Source of the DNA: Acanthochlamys bracteata
Taxonomy: Eukaryota > Streptophyta > Magnoliopsida > Pandanales > Velloziaceae
Length of the DNA stretch: 64,000 bases
Direction of reading: 5' to 3'
Assembly (NCBI GenBank): GCA_019914995.1
Contig: CM034136.1
Coordinates: 7,265,787 to 7,329,786 of the forward strand
Of this stretch, positions 56,934 to 64,000 are shown piece by piece; the stretch's first letter is position 1; each line of letters starts with the position of its first letter. The position numbers and the translations under genes were made by a program. Below the pieces are notes generated by a model that was not told where the DNA came from, did no database searches, and worked only from the letters and a program-made list of their open reading frames with translations.

Positions 56934-59900
56934 CTAAGAGGTATGAGAGGTTTGCATTGCAAGCCTCCTCTCTGCAAGAAGGAAAAACCAATCCAATCTC
57001 AATGGAAGTAAAAGTTGAAAGGTTATTGCTAATACAAAGCTGACTTATATGGATGTGATTGAACTGCAAATTTATCAGAAATGGGAAAATCCAAAGATTT
57101 AGGAGAGGAGGTGAGAATATACCACCAGCTGCAACAAGTTTCTCTACACGTGCAACTATATGTTTTCCGTAAGTATACTTCTTGAGTGCATTCAAATGCA
57201 CCTTGATTCGTGATAATATTAGCTCGCGTTGCTGATCATCGCAAGTCTCTAGCACTTTTTGTACAACATAGTTTGCAAACTGGTCTTTCATCATTGCCTG
57301 ATATCGAAAGAGGTAGAACCAAAAATGAAACATATGCCATTTGTTGTATTCCATCATGAGTTGAGAGGAGCATGCAATAAACCATTCAAAAAGAATTTGA
57401 GATGTATCAAAGTTGCCAGGAATTCATTGAAAGTAACAGGAGACAGCTGAATGGAAAAAAAATAATAATTTAAAGACAAACCTGCAACGGCTCGTTCTCA
57501 TCAGTGGTGCCAAGCATTTCATTTACTATCATCTGACGTTCAGCAGGATCACCAAAACTTAAGCATTTCTCAATAACATTTGATGCGAATTTCTGCTGGC
57601 TCATTTGAACTATCTGCCCAGCTAACTTCTCAATTATAGCTGAGCGCTCATGAGGTTTCCCATGCTCCAAGACATGCTGAACAACATATATGCAACATAA
57701 GTATAGAGCATAGCCATACAACTACAGAAGGCAGTATGTGCTTTGAAAAATGAATTCACAAAATGCAAAATATAAAGGTCATCTCATTCTAAACCTGCTA
57801 CAAAGTGCAGTAATAACACACTACAAGAAGAGATTGCGCAAACACGATATGGGTGTTTTTAAAATATTGCCACCAAAATCTCATGATTATCAGCAAGGCC
57901 AGCTTTTCAGTAAAACAATAGCCATAGTATAATAATTAAGTGAACATCTCATACGATTTGTGGAGAAGACAGCAACCTGTCCTATACAATATCTTGCCTT
58001 ACTTTAGTTTACAGAAACCTTCTGTAACCACTTACTTTTTCTGTGCAAAGCAAGTAGCAGTTAGCTACAAAATTAACTCTCAGGTAATGAACTTATTAAA
58101 AATCAAGCAGACAATAGTTCAGAATGCAGATGGTAAAGGATGCATTTAGGGGATTCAAATCACAGGCTTAACGATTGAAAACCTGGACAACGTAGTTTCC
58201 ATATTGGTCCTGTGCCAACCCACAAACAGACTGCATTATCTCATCCATTACAATCTGCTGTGTTTTAGGATCGTCACAATGCTCCAATACCCTCTGCAGC
58301 AAAGATATTTTCCAACTGAATGTAAACAAGGAAGAATTGACATAAAAACCACTCTAAATTTTAAGAAAAAGAAGCTGCAAACCTGTACAACACGGCAACC
58401 ATAAGGATGCATAGACAGCGTTACAACTTGACCATAGAAAGATGTGACAATGAACTGAATATCATCCTGGGGGACACATTCAATACATTTCTGAATAACA
58501 TGGTTCCCATTTTGATCACGCACACAGCGCATGACATGACCATCAAGTTCCTTGACCATTTTAGCTTTTTGATCAAGATCAACAACTTCTATTGCCTGAA
58601 TTAACAAAAAAAGTCACCACTACTTCGCAAAATCTTGGTCACAATAAAATCAAAAGAAGATCAGTTCAGAACTTCAGATGCTTCGCTCTATCCCAACTTA
58701 ATTCCTGTTTGCCTCATTGCTACTTGCATTACTTAAAGATTATTCATTACAGTAATTTATCCTATATTTACCTCCTTGGGTACCTCATATTCCGCAAGCT
58801 ACAAATTGTCTGGCTGAAAATATATTGGCTTATGCTTATGTAAAATAAGTGGGAGAACACCAGACATTCCAAAAACTCACAAGTCCTCTACAAAGATCAG
58901 CCTTTTATCAAGATAAAAAAGCACACTCAGTTCCTAACCGTCTAATACAGGAATGCCGAGACCCCAACCTCTTCATTTGAAAGCAAATAAAAAGAACGAT
59001 ACGCATGTAAACAACTCAAGCATATGGTAACATACCTTCTGGATAACACGACAACCATACATCTGAAGACTAAGTGTCAGTACATTGCCAATTAGCTGTT
59101 CAGCCAATTCCCTGATTTGAGCTGGACTTCCATGATCAAAAAACTGGTACAAAGAGCAATGAAACAACAGGCACCATTTGTATCAGATGATTAACAACTT
59201 ACATCATTATGTATCTTTATGGACAGCAAGATACCTTTTGGACGACATAGTTTCCAAAGACATCTGTCATCAACGTCAGAGCTTGAGGCATGATTTCATC
59301 AAAAACCATGTTTTTTTCCTCCACGGTCGCTGTTTCAAGCTTCTGTTGGATGAATCTACTCCCAAACTGATCAGCACTGTGGAATTTAGAAGAGTTAACA
59401 ATCAGGATACATAGATTTTACATATCAGATTATCCGGATATGAGCATGTTCAGCTAATACATAGATTTGGTACTACCTCTTTCCATATCAGGTATGATGA
59501 AAGACCAATTTTACAAACTATGATGTGCAAACTATGGACTGAACTAAAGCCTGCCAGGGCCATATGCATCAATCATATTATCATAAATATTGTTATAAAT
59601 CATCTTCACATTATCATCAATCACAAACACCAAACATTTGAGAATGGATTTATCCATACTTTTGGCAAATAACTTTTGATAGATTCTCTTTTTGGAGTAG
59701 TTACTTTCACAAGAACAATTTGAAACTGAAATGGAAATCAGAAAAAGTAGTTTCTCATTAATTAAGAAATCTTCATTCATGTTGCGTGTCTTTACAAACT
59801 TTCAAAAAAGCAGCAAAATTTATAATCTGTTAAGTTGGAGATACAGAAGAATTCATTCATTTCCAATGTTAATTCTTCTATTCCAAAAGATTTTTATGGA

Positions 59901-62900
59901 AGGTTAATGATCGTTTATAGCAAGTATGCTTCAATCATTTACATATCATACCTGAACATGCTCATATATTTTACCTTTACATCGTGCAATTACAAATAAT
60001 GCACCACCATGTTAGTTGTACAAGCATAATACATAATATGTATTAAGGTTTTTCAGCAAAATGCATTAAGACAAGCTTCACACATGACTTGTTATATTAC
60101 TTCACAGGCATATGCATCCTCAGATACAATTTCATGTTCTTTCAAAATTATGTGTGCATATGCTTCTACATAGGAGATGTGGGTGATGCATCACAACACC
60201 GCATGCCGTCTCTATAATACAGAACCTTGGCACAAGTAATCTTTCCCGATTTGACATTCGACTATTTCATAATTGATGTTATACTATTTTCACGTAAAAA
60301 TAAAAACTACTGTCCCAAGCGTATTGGTGATTGCATCTTACCTGAACTCCGCAACATGAGTAGCAATTTCAGAAAGTTCATAAGACTTGGTTTTGTTATT
60401 CTTGAATTCATCCAGAAGCGAGGATGCTAAAGTACCATCCATGCTGCCACTGATATCTGAATTCCATGGATTCATAACACCTCCATTGAAATTGCGTATG
60501 CCAGAAGCATAGCGCAGACTGTGTTCACCATGACTAAGAGGACTGGCAGGACCAATGAGAGGACCACTGAGTAAAGAACTTGCTAGAGGACTTCCGGGAT
60601 AGGACATGCCAAGGCCAAATGCAGCATTACCATAATAATCGTGGCTTAAACTTGCAGATTTACTTAGAAAAGGCATGTCATTTTGCTTCTGTGAGTGAAG
60701 CAATAAACTTAGGTAACCTTTCTGCATACCAAGGAAATCAGCATATCCACTCCCCATGTAAGCCGTATCAATAGAAGGATCACCAAAACCTGCTGCAGCT
60801 TGTGCTGCAAAATCTGCATCTCGTAAATACTGAACATACAACGGATCTAGAAGAGGTATCTGAAGAGAAGATGCAGCAGCATTATCAACAATTCTATTAT
60901 TTTGCAGGCCCGCTGCTCCACCTAAAGTTGATCCTAGAGGCCTGGAGTTCATATTAGGTGACGCAAGTCCAGATGCAGTAATAGTGTTTTCCAGAAGAGG
61001 AGGCAAATTACCAGCAGCAAGTTGACTGGCAAGTATTGACGCTGGGTCAAGTGAATAGCCAGCTAAACCATAGTTCCCGAAAGCTGTGTTTGGTCTTTCT
61101 CCATTCAAATAGTGAATCGGAGAACTCACAGAGCTCCGGACAGAAGGGACAGAGGAACCTTTAGAAAAAGCAGCAGAAGAAGAATGTTTGGTCTTATGCA
61201 GATCAAGTGATCGATCTTGCCGTAGATGGGAACTGCCCAAGTCAGCTAAACCCACTGACCCTTTAGCCAAGTCAGGAAATGAGAGCTTGCCAGGATGAAG
61301 AGCAGAGGACGAATCCATATCTTTATTGTGGCTCCGACTAACATGGGAATCAAACCGATAGGAACGGTTATTGTCATTGTCCCGCTGAAGATTTGCTTGA
61401 GCAATGATACGATCGTCAATATCTCCAGATGACGAAATTTCCATGCCTACCAAAGCTGCTACAAGATCATTAGGATCCTTTGGGTCTGAACGACCATTGA
61501 TCGAGGGCGCTGTCCTCTTATCAATAGCACCTGGCTTTGTGCCAACTGGTGGAAGGCCAGGGCTGGGAGCGCGTGCGACTAGCTGAGGTTCGGGAGTGTT
61601 GCTTCTTGAAAGCGATGAACTCAAAACAGAGGCAAAGGTTTGAGATGCTGATGCGCCAACATTCTGGATTCCTGATAAGTTTTGGATACTCCCACCATGG
61701 GGCATCCCATCTCGAGATCCAACTTCATTAAGCAAACCAAATGGAACATCACCTTTACCAATTGATTCGGTACCATTATCATATGTACTGCGACTGGTTG
61801 GCCTGGAAGGATGGCTCAGAATTGGTATAGTATGGCCAAGGTCATCCTGCAACCAAAATAAGATGACTTGCTAAATTAATATGTTGGAAATAAATCATGC
61901 TGGCTGAGCTTTCATAATATGACGAAGGACAAAGCACAAAAAATGTCTACACAGAGTGGAGAAAAATAAAAATAACTCAGGCATATCTAACTTCAGGCAC
62001 GTCAGAGCCAATGCAACTCAAACACAGAACTTACTTTTAGTCTGATACAAATGGTCCTCTTTATCCATGGAAGACATCCAAATGCTACAAAGAAATATAT
62101 AAGAGGTTGTATTTTGATATTCTGGATAGTAAACCTTTACTTAACGTTGGAGATTGAATCCATTATGCAATGACTTTGACAAAATGAACTAGAACTAGCA
62201 ACGCCTTTAATACCAGCGCAGGTTCCATAAAAAGCAAAAAGAAATGTATTTAAGTGGTTTCACCTAATTGCAATAAATACTCACAGGAAAAATCATTTTT
62301 ACATTGACTTAATGCCACAGCATACCTTTAAATTATACCCAACAAAAACTTTAAAAAAAACAATCATTTATGGAATACTTAGTGGGCTAGCATAGCCACA
62401 AAAAAAAATCATTGCAGCAGAGCAGCTTGTTTACACCCAATCTAGCGCTTGATTATGCTGTTCATGACTTTTAACATGCAATTTAGTGGATCCATAAATG
62501 GGAAGGCTGCTGTGCTATTCTGTAGTTAGGGAAGTGAATTTCATGAACTCAAGCATTTGCATGTAAATCTAGTTGTAGAATTCAATGCATTAACTTTAAT
62601 GTGCACATTAGTAACCTGAACATAAATGCGAAAAATTATGCTCTTCTCAAAGGGTAGTGACTCCTATGAAGTATGAACTAAAGCGCACTAGCGTTAAGCT
62701 AGTGCTTGATTGCGGATCATGACTTTTAGCGTGCACACTAACAGATCTGAAAGCAAAGGGGAGCATTGTGCTTTTCTCAAGTTAGAAAGTGACTTATATG
62801 GACTAAAGAGTGTGGGTAAATGAGGTAAGTGGTCAGAGCATGCCTTCAGGTGCTACTTTATTAACACATATACCAATATAATGCGAGTGTTCAACTTGAA

Positions 62901-63931
62901 TGCAATTTTAGACTCACCTATAACAGCTCCCTTTTAGGTCCTTGCTACTCAAAACTAAGCACTAAATTCACAGTTAGTAGAGTATGTAGAGTTCTTACAC
63001 ATCAAAACTCCAAAAGACTAGTGTCTCTAGCATCCTTCAATTTACAATTACCGGACTACAAGACAACCCCTTAGGTGAAGGCTATAAGAAACTTAGAGTG
63101 TGCCAAACTTTCTGAAGCACCACCTTATTCCCTTACCAAGGGAAGCTTCCTGCATAGCTAAGAAGTGAGATGATTCCAATTTTCATAAATGTCTAGTTGA
63201 TGTGCCATTCAAAGCTCCAACATATTTGAGTATTTACTCTTTCGAATTGATGAGCAAAACATTGTATAGCAGTACATTATAAAAGGGCAAGTCATATACA
63301 AAATCAAGTTTTTGCGCACTATATGATGCATTATTACCTGAAGGATTTCGGCAAAGCTCTTCTGCCGGCCTAGCGTTATCCCTGGCAATCCAATCAACCC
63401 ATCACCACCTTTATCCTTCCAGTCTCCAGAACCAGGAACCTTCCCCTGGCCAACAGTTTCACTCTCCATATCAAACCCAGGCTGCTTTGCGAATAGTGAT
63501 CTGCCAGCCTCTTCTTCATTCCTACCCACATTTCTTCGATCGCCAATTCCACCAAGCCCTGAGCTGTTTGCATGCTGCAATCGTTGCGCAAATCTCCAGT
63601 CTTCCTTTGACAATATAGGCGGGGGAAGCCTTGGATTGAGATTGACATGAGAGTAATAGTAAGACAAGTAAGCTGGGTCCAACCGGAGCTCCTCTTCAGA
63701 TAACAATCCATTATCACTTCTTCCCAATAAGCCCTCAACTGCGGCAAGCGATCCCTCGACAGTGGGCGGTGCTGAACCGCTTCTATAAAGACTTAGCTCA
63801 CGTTCCCTTTCACTAGCATCTTGCCACCGCTGCTCGCGAAGAAGCATTCCCAATTCCCTACCCAAGTCATCATTGTTAAATCCATCATTGCCTGCACCGA
63901 TCGCCGGTCTCAACCCCATATCCGACAACAT
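56934..63931 (-). CDS. Pumilio RNA-binding protein, APUM1-6 group
   Basis: The protein has 1026 residues in nine exons: 63338-63931, 60342-61846, 59235-59376, 59036-59143, 58383-58595, 58183-58293, 57482-57676, 57123-57297 and 56934-56971. All joins keep frame with GT-AG sites. PUF proteins bind UGUANAUA in 3'UTRs and repress or destabilise the mRNA. The N-terminal 690 residues match the plant group: [71 protein letters not shown], then [17 protein letters not shown] before the repeats. The eight Puf repeats follow, with cores such as [62 protein letters not shown] and [11 protein letters not shown]. The final [12 protein letters not shown] is a short variable tail. Start at MLSDMGLRP aligns with the family N-terminus. 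Intron 2 (59377-60341) holds the segment duplicated at 49.3-50.1 kb. Confidence 0.96.
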
Positions 63932-64000
63932 CTTCGTTATAATTTCTACTGATCGATCATTAAGAATACCAAATTAGTGCAGATTAAGAGGAAATTTGCA

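Noticed and set aside
1..64000. LTR retrotransposon, CRISPR array, rRNA, or organelle insertion
   Set aside because: No reverse transcriptase, integrase or long terminal repeat, no spaced direct repeats, and no rRNA or plastid gene order was seen.

Overview
The window is nuclear DNA of a flowering plant, almost certainly a eudicot. Genes carry short GT-AG introns, and the families present are plant families: a LISCL-type GRAS factor, CCS52B, RTFL/DVL, SDIR1, RDUF, a LUX-like GARP protein, APUM, plant ZIP and MIR172. Genes sit in very AT-rich intergenic DNA seeded with short MITE-like elements. I cannot name the species.

Layout. 0.7-3.5 kb holds two broken genes, a truncated rhomboid protease and the Myb end of a telomere-binding protein, followed by a tRNA. 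6.8-9.3 kb is an intron-free GRAS factor (+). 11.3-13.5 kb is a five-exon M-phase phosphoprotein 6 gene (-), absent as a simple ORF and rebuilt here. 14.5-18.5 kb is a decayed mitochondrial FtsH protease (-). 19.3-23.0 kb is a ten-exon APC/C activator of CCS52B type (-). 23-32 kb is gene-poor except for a convincing MIR172 hairpin at 28.05-28.20 kb (+). 32.5 kb is an RTFL/DVL peptide gene (+). 35.4-36.8 kb is a two-exon ZIP metal transporter (+), followed by a broken partial copy of its own 5' end and a laccase relic. 39.3-41.6 kb is an eight-exon SDIR1-like RING E3 (-). 42.9-43.2 kb is a plastid-protein relic. 46.3-47.5 kb is an RDUF-type RING E3 (-). 47.5-52.4 kb is repeat-rich. 52.4-53.4 kb is a LUX-like GARP factor (-). 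55.2-55.7 kb is a small plastid membrane protein gene with a broken frame (+). 56.9-63.9 kb is a nine-exon Pumilio gene (-) whose start codon lies 70 bases from the window end.

The genes do not form an operon or a biosynthetic cluster. They are independent regulators: cell cycle (CCS52B), clock (LUX-like), developmental timing (miR172), RNA control (Pumilio, MPP6) and ubiquitin signalling (two RING E3s). No unmistakably new system is visible. The best leads are regulatory or structural: two perfect M-phase (MSA) elements just upstream of CCS52B, a GC/GT tandem donor in the SDIR1 gene that would toggle the RING domain, a Pumilio-intron segment copied 10 kb away with MITEs nested in it, and a series of partly decayed gene copies. 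All exon joins were made by eye from splice signals, reading frame and family resemblance.
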